A stretch of DNA of 64,000 bases from Pogonophryne albipinna (GCA_028583405.1 CM053248.1:26524543-26588542), one strand, 5' to 3'; counted from the stretch's first letter, positions 1 through 13,940 are shown. The notes: generated from the sequence alone by a model not told the origin. A program made the numbers and translations.

Positions 1-268
1 GTAATTAAGTACATACAACTTAAAATTCCTTTTAAATCATGCGGTAAAACTAGTCGGAACAACTTAATCTTTGGAGTAATCAACTTAAAAACGTGTGTTT
101 ATGCTACCAATTATTAAGTAAGTGGTCATTAAAAACACCTCTGATTGTAGAGGAAAAGCCTTCTCCCCTAACTCAAATAACTTTGTTGCTTTAAGACAAT
201 TTCATTAGAAGTTGTCTTAACTCAATAAACATCGATGCAAACTGCCAAGGCATTTGTTTTTAGAGTGT
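1..268 (+). repeat. 3' end of a CACTCTAAAAA-ended DNA transposon
   Basis: This stretch matches 12266-12553 almost base for base, apart from a short gap: the second copy has about 24 extra bases before the shared end. Both copies end in TTTTTAGAGTG. The copy here is cut by the window edge, so its left end is not visible. It lies upstream of the first visible sialyltransferase exon and so is presumably intronic. No coding capacity is seen, and nothing else is recognised up to 1029. Confidence 0.75.
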
Positions 269-1029
269 GTGATTAAAGGCTGTAAGGACATGTTATACGC
301 CTACAATCAAGTCGGATTGTTGCACCACTGATTTGTAAGCGTAGGAGGTTATTAAATCCTTTTACCTGTAGAGTTTCCCATAAGGCCCAGACGCACCACA
401 TTTTAAAGAACTAGTGCCAACAGAGCCGACTGTTGGATAAACTCACATTGCTTGCTTCTTGGCCAAAAAGTTGCCAAATCCTACAGTCAACCAGCAAGTA
501 GATTCTGCGCATGCGTGAGGAAATAAATTCAACTGAAAACTGTTTTTTCATGCTTGTACCATGACCCCAACTGATTGTAAATTTGAGGCTTTTAGATATT
601 CTTTTAGATGCCTTTTATTTGTTGTGCTTGACGATACAGAAGATGTTTATCTGTTTAGTTACATACACAAATACACTGTGACTTATCTGTCCTAGCAGGC
701 AGTACAGGTAGGTGACTATGAGCTAAATTAACCCCTTCCATAAGCCTTCGACACACTATTACCTCAGCTGTGTTAGGGTGGTGGCACAACCCTTGGATTA
801 CTGTGCAGTTATCACAATATTGTTTGTGCATTTACACCAATGTATTTACAGAGATGTATGTCACTTTCAATCTTTTATTCTGCCTTTTGCATGCAATTAA
901 ACTGACTGGTACTGACAATCGTGTTTTACCACGATTAACTCTTTTTGCGTATAATAAAAGTAAGCTTTTAAGCTAATAAAAGTCATTTTATCAAGACCCC
1001 TTTCACATGTGTATCTGTTTGTGCGACAG

Positions 1030-4000
1030 GATGAACGGCGCGATCACCAAAGGCTACGAGGAAGACGTGGGAGGCAGAACATCAGTGTACGTTCACACAG
1101 CCTTCTCCATCACTAGTTCACCATATATATTAAGGGGTTATGGATACAAAAATGTCCCTAATGATGAGGTACGAATGTCATGTTTAACATTGTAATGTGT
1201 AACTCACACTCCACACACATACATACAACATTTTCATTCCTACTCATCACTCATCCTCTTTTTGGCAGGGCATAAAATATGTGATGATTCCTGAAGGAAT
1301 GAGGGATTTCAATTGGCTCAAGGGACTTCTCAAAGGAGAAAGGATCGGTGAAGGCCAATATAAAAACATGAGGTAAACACCAACTTTGCATAAAATAATA
1401 AAAGTAAAAGGTAACACAAATGCAGTAATGCCAGGGCTGGGCTATCTTGGATTGGGGCTGAAAATGTGTCACCAGGTCACCCTGTTCAGGGAAACCTTTT
1501 AATTTCCGATGATTCCTTATCAAAATAATCAAAATGTTTAATTTTTTGGATTATGAAAAGCACCTATAAACTTACACAAAGGTGGCGCCTTATTCAAACA
1601 AAACATGGAACAACTTATAAATAGCCCAACAGTGTTACTAGGAATTATAAAAGACAGCATCCTTACCCATAATACTTCTGTGATTCTTCCTCATTTCCTT
1701 CTCATTTCAAGGCACCCAGAATACATAAATCATGCAATTAGAAAGTAAAATACAAGCACTAAAATTGAATGAAAAGTGTCGCTTATCGTTTGAATTCAAT
1801 ATTTTGCTCAGGGCTTAACTTGAATTCATTATCCAAAGTACTTACGTAGGAGTTACATATTACAATCAGAGTGAGCTTTCACGTATAATTAATAAATAAT
1901 ATACAATCTATGATCTCCTACAGCTGAACCGTCCACTGACCTGACTGCCCTTATAATATATTCGTCAGGGTCAGAGCTCCAATAATCTCCTGACTCGTTA
2001 TACTTCCTGTTGCAGGTTTTTCAGGAATGTTCCCAGCACAACTAAAAACCTGAACTCTGTGAAACTAGATGGTTGATATTTGTCATTGTGTCAAATGTGT
2101 AGCAGTGGCCAAAGCAATTAGCATTTAGCAAGAGATTTGCGTAGGCTAGCAACTAGCATTAGCTAATTGATATAGTAACGTTTAGTATTCACTAATATTC
2201 CTTTCCTGTTGGCAGCATGGATGCCGGTACTTGGGAGATGTTGGTTTTAGATGCGGGGTGTCACTATGCAAATGTATTTATCAAACTAATACAATGTTTA
2301 AAAGCTGAAGTGACTCTTAAAATTGAAATATACCAACAAAAAAGCCTTAAACATTGATCATTCAGTTGCACTTAAATGATAAATCTAGAAACGTTATCAG
2401 AAATAATGAAAATACAAATATTTTTTTTATACTTAAATGACACTTGTGTGCCTATTAAACATTATCTCAGAAGTTATTTGGCAGTTTTCCATCAGGAGCT
2501 GTTAGGTGTTATTTCTAGTTTATTTATTGAACTCATAAATTGACTTTGTATTAATTCAAAATATAAAGAAAGCGTTATTCAGAATGGGTGTTGTTTCACA
2601 AATGTTGTCAAAAGTCTGTTTTTAGGAGACTGATGAGGCCGACATGTGTGTCTATCTATTTTGCATTTGCAGGCCACGGACGTACTATGCAGGGCAGTAC
2701 AACGAGACACGCTTCTATGTTCTTCACCAGGATTTCCTCAGATACGTGCGAAACAGGTAAACCACAGCCCATAAACCTTTCCATCCTGAGTTACTTATTT
2801 TTAGCTTAGTTAGATTTAGATTTACCATCTGACACACATTTTAAAACCACACAGACAACAGGCAAACCATTTCAAATGTACCCTGTGCTCCATCAACTTT
2901 AAAAACATAAAACAAACATTAATACAACAGGAACAATCCAGCAAGGTTGCAAGTAAATTAATAGATAGGCATTGCTTCCATAGCATCTACAAAAAAAGAG
3001 AAAGAAAGAAGAAACAAACAAACTTTTAGCGATTATTTTTACTTTATATGATTCATTACTTTATATGATTCAAAAAACAATGGCAATAACTTGAAAATGA
3101 CAATGTGAAGCGCAGCAGCAATAAGTCAAATGTTTTCTTACAATACAAGCCAAACATTTACCAATCAAAATAAAATGGATAATCAACAGTCGACACTTTT
3201 TTAAAAGCCTGTGGAGGCTGTAATTTGTCTTATCTTTTGGATGAAATAAGTGTAATGGTTGTTTATCTGACACTGTTCATCGCCCACAGGTTCATAAAGT
3301 CTCGTGATCTGCTTTCTCCACGCTGGGCGATGGTCAGACCCTCCAATGGGGCATTCACTCTCTTCCTAGCTCTGCACACCTGTGACACTGTAAGTTCATA
3401 TTTCCTCAATGTGTACACTTGCCATCTATCCTTTAGGTATCCAAGCCTATATGAATATGAAGAATGGAGTAAAAAAAACTCTATACAGGTCAGCCCGGGA
3501 CATTAAGTAGTTCTCTTGGTTCTCATGTAAATCGCCAAACACTTGTATTGATAAGAGAAATGAAGAGCGGGAGCATTGCAGCCAGATGTATGCAATTTAG
3601 ATTAGATTAGATTACTTACATCAACAAAATGTATGGTTGAAGCTCACAATCTTTAGCTAAAGCGTAGCATTGATAAGGCTTATATAATGGTGGACCATAT
3701 GACCTAACAATTGTTTACAGACTAACACAATTAAAAGTTTTACTTGACTCAAACATGATTCTACCATGTTTCACCCAATAGCATTCTAGGGGGAAATATA
3801 TGAAAGAAAAGCATATAAAAAATAATAAAATCAGGTAGATGTAATAACAGCTATATATGCTTAAAGTTCTTATGAACTGAAACTGTATTGCTGAGCAACC
3901 TGGATCTGACAAAAAATAAAAATATGAATTGTATTTTTTATATTGCTGCAGCTGCATGTATGCAATCACGGCAAAAATGGAAAAATGAAAACAACTTTTC

Positions 4001-5098
4001 AGGTGTAGTCGAGTATGAAAATGAAGGCTGGGTGTGATAAGAGGAAGATAGGAATGGTATGAGCAAGGGTGTCAGGAGTTGAGTGTTGAGGCAATGATGA
4101 GTGTTGTTTTTTCTGGTGGTGATGAAATACCACCCCCCACAGAATAGCAAACATGTCTGTGGCCAACGTTAACTCCTAAGTAAACCTCTTTGAGATAGTG
4201 TTAAGTTATATTGCTATAGCACATTCTCAACAAGGATGTGGAGGGCTGTAACATTGTATATTTCTTCTCCACTTCATCGTGGTCCAATGGGAGGATCCAT
4301 CAGAGCGTTAACTAAACGACACAACCGGTTTCTCAACCTTTTCCACATTCCAAGCCCTATTCGTCTCAACTGATTATCATGTTGTGAATCTCCACCAGAG
4401 CAGGATGAGGAATTATCTCAAAAGGAATCTAGTTGTAATCTTCGAAATAGTGAACCCGCCAGTCTGTGACAAAAATTCTTGGAATGATGACACATTTTCT
4501 TTATGTGAGAGGGCGTCAGACTCTAGTCTTGTAAAAGTCATGTGCTGTATAAGCAGAACTCTTACATCTAAAATGAGCATGGTATATTGTTCGTTTGATC
4601 CCAAACTGGAGTTTTAAAAAGTTTGAACTTTACTTTATAGGACTCTTTTTGCAGTGATGTATTTATTAGTCCCAAATAAAGACATGACCTTTGAATGGAG
4701 CCAAGCTTCTTTCCTCTGTTTGCAGTCTTGATGCTTAACTAAGCTTAGCCATCTGATGTCTGTAGCTTGTAATTCTGGACTGACATGAAAACGTAATGGA
4801 AATTCCAGTCTTATTCACAGTAATAAATGTTAACAGATCCTGTTGTTATTCATAATCGTCCCTGTTCTCTGTTTGTCATTCTCAGGTGAGTGCATATGGA
4901 TTCATGACTGAAGACTACAGTAAATACTCCAACTACTACTATGAGAAGATCAAGAAAAGTGTTGTTTTCTACGCCAACCACGACTATCTCATGGAGAAAG
5001 ATTTGTGGAAAAGCCTACACAACACGAAAATCCTTAAGCTATATCAAAGAACAAATTCAGAACAGGAGCCAGAAAAGGAAAATAAACTGATACAGTGA
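1030..5098 (+). CDS. st6galnac1: ST6GALNAC-family alpha-2,6-sialyltransferase, last five exons (partial)
   Basis: Five exons join in frame: 1030-1168, 1269-1372, 2673-2756, 3290-3389 and 4886-5098 (stop at 5096), each bounded by AG and GT. The encoded 210 or so residues are the catalytic part of a family GT29 sialyltransferase, a Golgi type II membrane enzyme that transfers sialic acid from CMP-sialic acid to GalNAc of O-glycans. The first exon begins inside sialylmotif L ([19 protein letters not shown]). Sialylmotif S runs across exons 4-5 (SNGAF, then HTCDT|VSAYGF), motif III is YSNYYY, and motif VS is [10 protein letters not shown] with its His and Glu present. The membrane anchor, stem and first half of motif L lie left of the window. 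Features such as EGMRDFNWL and FLRYVRNRF look closer to ST6GALNAC1 than to ST6GALNAC2, but the paralogue is not certain. No lesion is seen. Introns contain no recognised gene. Confidence 0.9.
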
Positions 5099-5304
5099 GA
5101 ATGGCGTTAATGGCATCCATTATTTTATAGACATTTTATATTTGTATTATTATATATGTGTTTACAGAAAGACCGTGGAAGACAATGTACAAGCTCTTTC
5201 AAATTCAGTCTCATGTCGCAAAGGCTCATTTCTAGATAAATGTCAACACATTGGGTAATGGTCGCCAAATTCAAAAGATAATACATGTGCTGTGTGTTTG
5301 TTTC
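5099..5304 (+). other. 3' flank of the sialyltransferase gene
   Basis: This is the AT-rich stretch after the stop codon, presumably 3' UTR. No canonical AATAAA was seen here, so the transcript may run into the inserted hAT element that follows. Confidence 0.4.
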
Positions 5305-5312
5305 CTAGAAAT

Positions 5313-7089
5313 TAGGGATGCTCCGATCGCCAATTTTGGGGCCGATCGCCGATCCGATCCAGTGGGTGGGGCCTGTGGGGATCTTCCATTTAAAGTGATG
5401 TTTAAAACTCAGTTAATAGGGCTTATTCACTGGCGCTTCCACAAACAACAACCAACATAATTATTACATTCAAATGCAGTACGTTATTCAAGTTTACATT
5501 AACTTTGGATAATAACATGAGTGGAAGCGCTCTCTTTTCCTCTCTCCCCCTCTCTCCCTCTCCTGACAGCCTGTCAGTATCTCATGCAGCTCACTGACCC
5601 GACAGTGAAGAATACATATATTTATAACTTGTTTAGCTTGTTCAAGAGGTAGATAAAATAGCTAAGTGTGTTAGGTCTAGTGGCGTTTCTATATGTACAA
5701 AAGTGGTGGGGCACAAAAAACTTAGATGTCTATATATAAGCTTCTGCAGTGAGGTTCATGGCTGGTGAGGCACTGGCACTGACTCTTCAGGTTTACAAAT
5801 ATTATATTTTGACCTTAAATCAAAATATAATATTATTTTCAAAAGCCTCTTTAGTCTGATGCTTCAATTAATTTTAAACAGACAGTTCAACAGAAGGATA
5901 CCCACAAAATGTAATTTTATCATTTAAATATTGAATTGTTCTCTCTTAGTAAGATCCCATTTTCAATACAATTGCAGTCTTACCTTGACTTGAAGATGAA
6001 GTCCATTTGCCTATCCTTCTGGACAAAAAAAAAAATTACTTTTTTGTAAAAGTCCTCCTTATGTTCTTGTAGTTTCAAAAGTCTATCATAAATCTAAATG
6101 ATGGATTTATGATTCGAAAATTATAAAAGTAGTGTAGACATGTGGATATTATCCGGCTGAACAAAACGTACATTTATCTAACAGCTACGTTTCCCACCGA
6201 TCTTATTTTGAGCTATTTTCTAAAATCCTATGGAGAAATCTCATTGCTTTTTTGTGGAGGGAAGCCATGCGCAGCTTACTTCCTGGTTTTAGGACGCGTC
6301 TCTCTTGGTCTCTCTCCTCCTCTTCACCTGCTCTTCACACACCACACTTTTCGCGGCACACGTACTTACAGCCAATCAGCTCTGAATTATGTGAGATGAC
6401 GTATGGTGGGGATGGCAGCTCTATGCCCCTATGGTCATTATTTTTTGCCACACACATTAAATAGGAAAATACTCTGAGCATGCGCAGTGTAGTTTTTACA
6501 GTCACCGTTCACTTAGACAGTGAGAGGGAGGGGCATGATCGGGTTTTGTCCCACATGGCTCTAAACAGCTCAATAGGCACACACTGTAGACACTAATTAG
6601 AAGAACACATACTAAAACAGTAATGTACACTCGAATCAGATGATTAAACATGATCTTAAAATATATTTTATATATATTTTAATTTATTTTTTGCATTTTG
6701 TTGTAATCATTATTTTAATACTTTCTGCTGACACTAGGTGGGGCTGTGCCCCACCTGCCCCTAATGACCAGTCGCCACTGGGTCTAACTCTTAGTGTGTG
6801 TTGCTCCGCTCACCGGTCCGTCACAGTGGGTGGAGCTGCAGGATTTCTGCTTCACACACGTTGCATACCGCTATTTTATTGTCTTTTTCGGACACCTTAA
6901 AATACTGCCAGACTGGTGAAGCCATTTTGGCGAGCTTGTTTTGCCGTGCACAGAGAAAAGTGTCATGTATTTTACGTCATGTGATCGGCTCTCCCTATCG
7001 GCATTTATAGAGAGCACCGAATCGATCGATCGGCAGAGAGTGAATATCGGCCGATATCGATCGGCGGCCGATCGATCGGAGCATCCCTA
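5313..7089. mobile_element. Non-autonomous hAT-type element (outer)
   Basis: The ends are inverted repeats, TAGGGATGCTCCGATCG on the left and its complement on the right. A perfect 8-bp target duplication CTAGAAAT flanks them (5305-5312 and 7090-7097). An 8-bp duplication with such ends is the hAT superfamily signature. No transposase is encoded. The subterminal sequence is rich in GATCGG repeats. A second element (5680-6778) is nested inside. It lies just downstream of the sialyltransferase stop. Confidence 0.88.
5680..6778. mobile_element. hAT-type element nested in the outer hAT
   Basis: The ends are GTGGCG on the left and CGCCAC on the right, flanked by TAGGTCTA (5672-5679) and TGGGTCTA (6779-6786), a 7-of-8 match. 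The sequence beside the right end contains the GGGGCTGTGCCCC hairpin usual in the fish family with CAGTGGCG ends. No transposase ORF is present. Removing it restores the outer element, so it is the younger insertion. Confidence 0.7.
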
Positions 7090-7097
7090 CTAGAAAT

Positions 7098-8113
7098 ACA
7101 CAGACTACGAGCAAAAATAAAAAAAACCTAGACCTCTACGCAAGTTGCGAAAAAAGTGAGCCTTATCCATTTCATCGATGGATATCTGTGAAAAATAAGC
7201 TGTTGAAGTTTAATGTTATGAGAAAAACAGCCTGAGGAGCTTTGTTATTGACTAACAAAGATTTCGGACCGGGACATGAATCATAGCTTAGCCAATGGTT
7301 GTAACCCATAAATCACTATATGTCTATAGCCTGGGTCTGGACTGCCTTGGTTAGGCAGATAAAATGCATAGTTGCTACTAAGATGTTATTTCTGCTATTT
7401 CGATTATGTATTTTTGTTTACATCTGCATGGTAAATGGTAAATGGACTGTACTTATATAACGCTTTATCCAGTCTTTACGACCCTTCAAAGCACTTTAAA
7501 TTCTACAAGTCATTCACCCTTTCACACCTCATCCATACAGAGCAATACTATTTGCTCTAGGGAACTAACATTCACACACACTCACACACCGTTGGCCATG
7601 TGACTGGGAGCAACTCAGGGTTAAGTATCTTGCCAAAGGATACATCGACATGTTGACTGCATGGGCTGGGTTTGAACAACAACCTTCTTGTTGAAAGACG
7701 ACCACACAACCTTTTAGCCAGTCTTTCCTATGCAGCATATTTATCTAAATGAACTTGTATTTATTTAAAACATGAAGCTATGTCGATAATCACGGATATG
7801 TATTTAAATTGTCTGTTGATGAGCATGCACGTGGGTAAAGGCGTGCACAAGTTATTGGTGTAGTTGTTTGTATGGACACATCTGTTTCATGATGACACTA
7901 AATAGGAAATTGGATGTCCTTAAAAAAAATCATCCCTTTAATATCACTGATTTCTCCAGTTCAAACCGTCGGTCCATTTCATACCTTTGAAATGCGTATA
8001 GAAGTGCTTTTTCCTATTAAATAGTGTTATAATATATGACGATTGAGGTAAACTTTTAACATTTTATTCGGTTTAAAAAGCGATGTTTGTGAGACAAGAA
8101 ACTAATATCTATT
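7098..8113. other. Gene-free stretch with one dispersed fish repeat
   Basis: No gene is seen. About 7430-7730 resembles the widespread fish interspersed repeat that opens with TGGTAAATGGACTG and includes CATTCACCC and TTGCCAAAGGA blocks; I cannot assign its class. The remainder is AT-rich and unremarkable. Confidence 0.45.
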
Positions 8114-8121
8114 CTCTAAAG

Positions 8122-8320
8122 CAGGGGTGGCCAACCAATCAGAGGTAAAGAGCCAATCATTTTACTGTGTTACTGCAAAGAGCCACATCATACACAGGCA
8201 CACATGCTGGGTGTATGTCCCCAACCTCTCTCTCTCCTTTTCTCTTTTGCTCTCAGCCTTTCTGTGTGCCCATATCTCTCACACATACAAAATGAACAAT
8301 AATTGACACACACACACACA

Positions 8321-8366
<46 letters not shown>

Positions 8367-9287
8367 GACACACACACAAAGACACACACACCCTCTCACA
8401 TACAGAAAAATATACCTCTGCTCAGCCAGATTTCCTATACATGTCACAGTCCATGATATTGACAGAAATGGACTTAAACCTCTCCTACCAGTATTAAGTC
8501 CAGAAGCCAGTTATTGTCAATCATTAATATTGTGTCTCACACACAAACTCTCAGTTAAAAACATTTGAAAAAAGTAGTTATCTTACTATGCATGTTGCTT
8601 CTTTGAAACGTGCAGAGGATGTAAGGGGCTCAAATGCATGAAAGGGCACATCATTTAATAAAAATATGCCTGGCCTTTATTCTGTCTGTATCTCACACAC
8701 ACATTCATGACCGTCATTTAAAAATAAATGTAAATAAATGAAGTGTATTTTAGTTAATTCTCCTCACATGACATCTCAACTTTTACCTAACCCTCTGACT
8801 GACAGAAGCTCTGCTGACAGAGATGCACTTTCTCTCTTGTTTATTTCTTTACCGCGAATCACCAAATTCGGGAGCCCTTCTGTGTCAGTAGCCAGCTTTC
8901 CGGGAGCAGGCCTTCTCACATACACATCTGCAAATTGTTACCGTTTTGATTTGACAACATTATATTGAGTTATTACGGTTTTATCTGAGTTACATTTCTG
9001 CCGATCGGAAGCAGATCTCTCCCTGCACTGTCACATCGCGAGTGCAGTAAAGCCCGCCTCCAGTACTGCAGGATCTGCATTCTGATTGGCTAAAGCACTT
9101 ATTTGTTGAAAACTCTGTGTAACGATTGGGCTGGAACTTGTGTGTTGTTAACCCTATGCAACCCTTTGTGAACTGGGATACATATGCGCAAAAAAAACAC
9201 ACAATTACAATTCGATATACTGAGGAGCCGCATGAGACTCGGCAAAGAGCCGCATGCGGCTCGAGAGCCGCGGGTTGGCCACTCCTG
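8122..9287. mobile_element. Non-autonomous hAT-type element with GCGGCTC subterminal repeats
   Basis: The inverted ends are CAGGGGTGGCCAACC and GGTTGGCCACTCCTG, with a perfect 8-bp duplication CTCTAAAG (8114-8121 and 9288-9295). Near each end the motif AGAGCC(A/G)CAT recurs, a layout known from fish hAT (Charlie-like) families. No transposase is present; a long CA microsatellite lies inside. Confidence 0.88.
8305..8392. repeat. (CA)n microsatellite
   Basis: A run of CA dinucleotides is interrupted by TACA and AAGA variants. It creates artificial Cys-Val or Thr-His open frames on both strands that are not genes. Confidence 0.95.
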
Positions 9288-9295
9288 CTCTAAAG

Positions 9296-10281
9296 GATTC
9301 AAGTGGAAACAATTTGAGATGCGGCCATAATTTTTCAAAAAATAACAGCCTCAAAATATTGTCTTTGCTACTGTGACTATGTTTTGTGTTCATTGTGATC
9401 ATGAATGCACAGTTATGGAGCAGTTTGAGGTGTTTAATAAAGGCCACAGGCTTTAAGTAGGATTTTGAACTGGATCATATTATATAAGTAGAACATATGA
9501 TCTTGTTCTTCCTCCAGCTGCTCTGTCTGGACTCTCATTGCTTGACAAACGTTTCTGATGGACACTAATCTTTACTTGTTGCTAATGTAATGCTATCCAC
9601 CATCAGAGATATCATTTTACACAATGCAGTAAAGCAGACGTGTTTTAAATGGTAGGACGGTTCGTTGATCGTGTTTGGACAACGTGTGCAACAATGTTTT
9701 CATTGTGATGGAATGCAGGTGCTGTATTTCTGGTCTGTTTAAGGTTCATGAGACGGCACAATGTGAAAAATACGGCCTGTGTTAACATTTGATAATTTGA
9801 TTGGAGTACGATTTAAAAATCTGCTTTATCTTTAGAGAAATCCTTAAATTATACAACTAGCTCTAAGATTTGTGGAACATTTTCCCACATAAAGAAAATA
9901 AATGTATTTTGATAGATATCTGTCTGGGAAGTCTCCATCTACAAGTTAATTCCTAATTGTAATACTTTGGGATTTTGGACTTTAAGATCAGCAACAGTGG
10001 GGGTAATTTAGAAAAGTACATTCACCTTAACGATATTGAAACAAATGGCACCACCTGCTGACTAGAAGTAGGAATACAAAGTGAGAGTGCAGTAAAACAT
10101 TTGTTCAGAATAAGTAGGGGAAGCAATGGATAGATGTTTTAAAAGAGACGTGTTGATTCAGCTGCTGGTATCTGTCAAAATACTTGTTTCACCCCACGTG
10201 AGAATGATCTGAGGATTTCGCTGACCTTAAAGGGTCAAAATAATTCTCGCTCTAGGTTAAAAAGGAGTGATTTGAGTGCTA
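9296..10281. other. Gene-free stretch, nothing recognised
   Basis: AT-rich sequence with frequent stops in all frames. I see no exon, RNA gene or clear repeat end. Confidence 0.5.
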
Positions 10282-12553
10282 CACTCTAAAAATGAATTCA
10301 GTCGACCTTTCACCTCCACTTAATTAAATGCATGGTTGCAAGATAAAAATGTGAGTTTTCACTCCACTCCCACTTAACATGCACGGGACAAGTTCCGACA
10401 GTTAAGACAAATATAAATACTATACAAAGGACATTTTAAGGTGAGTGTCATCTTTTGTCATTCAAATACAGTAGATAGCCTTGTAGTTGCACTGTATAGG
10501 CAAATTGCTGTTTGACCAAAATTAGCAGCTGTGAATAGTTCTGTGAGAGGATACAAAGTAGTAGAGGCTACTGTGAGAGTAAAAATACTTTGGTTACTTT
10601 GTGATATCGCTTTTTATTCAAAATGAATCTCGGTGAAGCAGATCAAGGACATGCTTCTTGAGGTAGGATTGTTATTTAGAGTTGTCATTGAAATGCAAGT
10701 TGTTGGCAGTCTCCCATTCAGAATATATTCATTTAGGTAATTTCTCTTTTTTTCCTTTTTAAAAAATAGCACAATACAATTGAAGTACGCAGAGAACTAT
10801 AGCCATCCGCTGCCTTGTCGTGTACCTTGGAGAAAAGGAAGAGGACCTTTTCAAGGAGTTTAGCGACGTAATTAAACATCTTGAAATAAAATAAAATCCA
10901 CGGGCCCAGTGTAAAAACACAGGACAAAAGCACTGCTCTCTGTCAGTTACATTTTGAAGCATATTGCACTTTTGGCAATCAATAATATCTTAGCAACGTT
11001 CAGCATGGATAGGTGTTGACAGCAATGGCATGGGAAAAGGATTGTGTAACATTTGAAAAGTGGCTTCTGCTCTTCACTTAACCAGTTCAAGTATTGTATG
11101 GAACCTGCAAAAAAGATGAGAAGATACACTAAAACTTGCACGGTTGTGATTGATAAAATCTGTCCACATGCATTTAAACACTAGGCAAAGTACTCAAAAG
11201 CACCTCTGTGTGTCTTCAGGACCACATTGCCATGACGACACACACATGCAGACTCAATAGGTGAAAACAATACCAGTGTTGCTTTAGCAGCTGGTAATAA
11301 TGGCTCTGAATTCGCTAAGAGTGTCAGTTTAAAAAGTATGCAGTTACCTAATTCATTATCTCTTATGCGCTAACCTATTATTTAATGTGCTTCGAAAGGA
11401 CATGAATATCGCCTTCATCAGTGACCGGTCCACCCCAGGATCTGACCATACGATGGCAACCATCGTGGTCGAGGGAAACAAATGAATGAGCATTCTGCGT
11501 TAAATGTGTTCATACTGTTTGAAATAATGACTGTCGGCAGTGTAAACATCTTTGTTACATCTTTTGTCAAATGGATGTGTGTGATCTGCAGATTGGTGGC
11601 CATTGAGAGTTTGTTTCTGTAGTTTTACAAAAACTTTACAGATTTTACATATTTGGCACTGGTTTTAAATATGCAAAGGCCTCTAACTTCGATGTGATGG
11701 CAGCATTTATTTACTGTGTCCCCATTTCCCATGTAATATGGCTAATATGTTTATTTATTATTTGTGGGGCAATTTAAATTTGTGTTATTTATCTTTTTTT
11801 TCAAGATTGAAATGAAGCTCAGCGCAAGTTCTTTCAGGAAGACTGGGTGTATATACATTCAATCTGCAGCTGCATATAATCAGCTCATCACAGGCGTTCT
11901 CTTTAACCTATTACATTTCACCTCATTCTCCAGCAGCCAATCAACGTGCTGCAGACAAACTATAAAATGGTTCTCCTCTCTCCTGCAGTCAGCTGTGATT
12001 TCAGGTGTTCTTAATATGGCATGTGTCAATACATGTTCAAACAAAATGAATTCTCTCCTGATTGAAACATCATGTGTTGAAATAAACAACTGCAGTTCAA
12101 AATAAAAAGTGAATTGCCTAATATTTTTGTTGTGGAATCAATTAATTTCTTTCTTTAAAGGCAAAAACATGAAAAAGCTAAGACAAAAAAATATTGAATA
12201 CAATATATTTGGAGCAACTTAATTTATAAATGGTTCTCAACTTAAAAACGTGTGTTCACAATGAGGGTAATTAAGTCCATACAACTTTAAATTCCTTTTA
12301 AAACATGTGGTAAAACTAGTCGGAACAACTTAATTTTGTGAGTAATCAACTTAAAAACGTGTGTTTATGCTACCAATTATTAAGTAAGTGGTAATTAAAA
12401 ACACCTCTGATTGAGGAAAAGCCTTCTCCCCTAACTCAAATAAGTTTGTTGGTTTAACACAATTTCATTAGAAGTTGTCATAACTCAATAAACATTAATG
12501 CAAACTGTTGCGTTGATTTTCTTTGTTAAGCCAAGGCATTTGTTTTTAGAGTG
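10282..12553. mobile_element. DNA transposon with CACTCTAAAAA ends and TA duplication
   Basis: The left end CACTCTAAAAA (10282) and right end TTTTTAGAGTG (ends 12553) are exact inverted copies, each flanked by TA. The right 290 bp match the repeat at the very start of the window, which supports a dispersed family. A TA duplication fits Tc1/mariner or a similar superfamily, but no transposase is recognisable in the 2.3 kb, so it is non-autonomous or decayed. Confidence 0.72.
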
Positions 12554-12555
12554 TA

Positions 12556-13433
12556 TGACCATAAATACCGCAACACAAAGAATTCAGCAACTTTAGTTTG
12601 CCCATTAATGGCTATACAAGTGCAACATTGTCAATTGGATGTCAATATCATTTTTAAAAACTGGCATTTTAAACCACAGGGAGATTGTCCTCTATGGCGA
12701 TAATCTTTACCATATTCATATTGTCCTTGTGTGGGATTTCTCCATGGTTACTTTGGTTGAATACAAATCTGATAGAGGTCTTAGCTGTCATTGTCTATTG
12801 AGTCAGAATGCAATCTTTAAGTTGTGTATGCGTGAGTTGGTACCAATCCAGGAGACTGGCAATATCCTACCACAAAGCAGATAGTTCATCCAGTTGTTCC
12901 AGCGGCAATGTGGATCTGGGTTACCTGAAATCAAACCAGGAGTCCTGCCATCTCCTGGGATCTTTGCGTCTTCTTCACTGGATCTTCTCACTCAATATGA
13001 GCCTCAACCTGCATTAAAAAAAAAAAACAGCATTGAAGTCTCTGTTTGTTTTCCTTCATATTTCAACTCAAGCTTCCCTCCCTTATGTCATGTTACAGAA
13101 CATCATATCACATAATAAAATCAAAGGAAGTGCTGCTGACTGAATGTTAATACTTAAAGGTCCATATACCCATAGATTCTGAATAGACAATAATGAATGA
13201 ATGATTTTAGACACAGCCTAATATCAGTTAAAAGGATAACTATACGCATTTATTGACATACACTATCAGATGTGAACACATGTTAAAGCTTTGCCAATGT
13301 TTGAGCAAGAAGTCAAACACACTTTCTACATTTAACCTGCAGAGCATAACGTCTCAAAAACCTTTTTAGAAATAAAATACCTTTACCTGTTTAACCATTT
13401 GAATAAACACAATCATTTAAGAAATACTCTTAG
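12556..13433. other. Gene-free stretch, nothing recognised
   Basis: No gene is found. An A-run at 13014-13027 could be the tail of an old retrocopy, but nothing upstream confirms that. Confidence 0.4.
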
Positions 13434-13940
13434 CTTTAACAGTAGAACAGTAGAAGTACTCTGTTATTGCACTTAAGTAAAAGTAGAAGTACCAGAGTGT
13501 AGGGATACTCTGTTACAAGTAAAAGTCATGTATATAAAATGTTACTCAAGTAAAAGTAGAAATTGGTATTAGCATCCAAATATACTTAAAGTACCACAAG
13601 TAGAAATACTCATTATGCAGTTTGGCACATTTCATAATAATATATGATTGATTCTAATTATTGATGCATTTATTTGTTTATCAAATCTGGTAAAGGTGCA
13701 GTTACTTTGTATACTGCAGGGTAGCTTTTGAATTGTCTCCAGGTGTAACTAAAGTCTTATTTAAGTGTTGTTTATATTTCAAAGGTATTAAACGGTGTAG
13801 TGGAGTAAAAGTACACGATTTACTTCTGAATTGTAGAACAAAGTAAAAAAACATTGAAATATTCAAGTAAAGCTGAAGTTCCTCTTTAGAAATGTACTAA
13901 AGTACAGTACGAGTATCTACTAAGTTACTTTACACCACTG
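13434..13940. mobile_element. Truncated hAT-like element ending TACTTTACACCACTG
   Basis: The right end AAGTTACTTTACACCACTG at 13922-13940 and the internal repeated AAGTA(C) motifs match a common fish MITE whose other end is normally CAGTGGTG. That left end is not present here, so the copy is truncated. 13941-14360 beyond it holds nothing I recognise. Confidence 0.55.

Noticed and set aside
8188..8497. Open frames rich in Cys-Val and Thr-His
   Set aside because: They are translations of the CA microsatellite on both strands.
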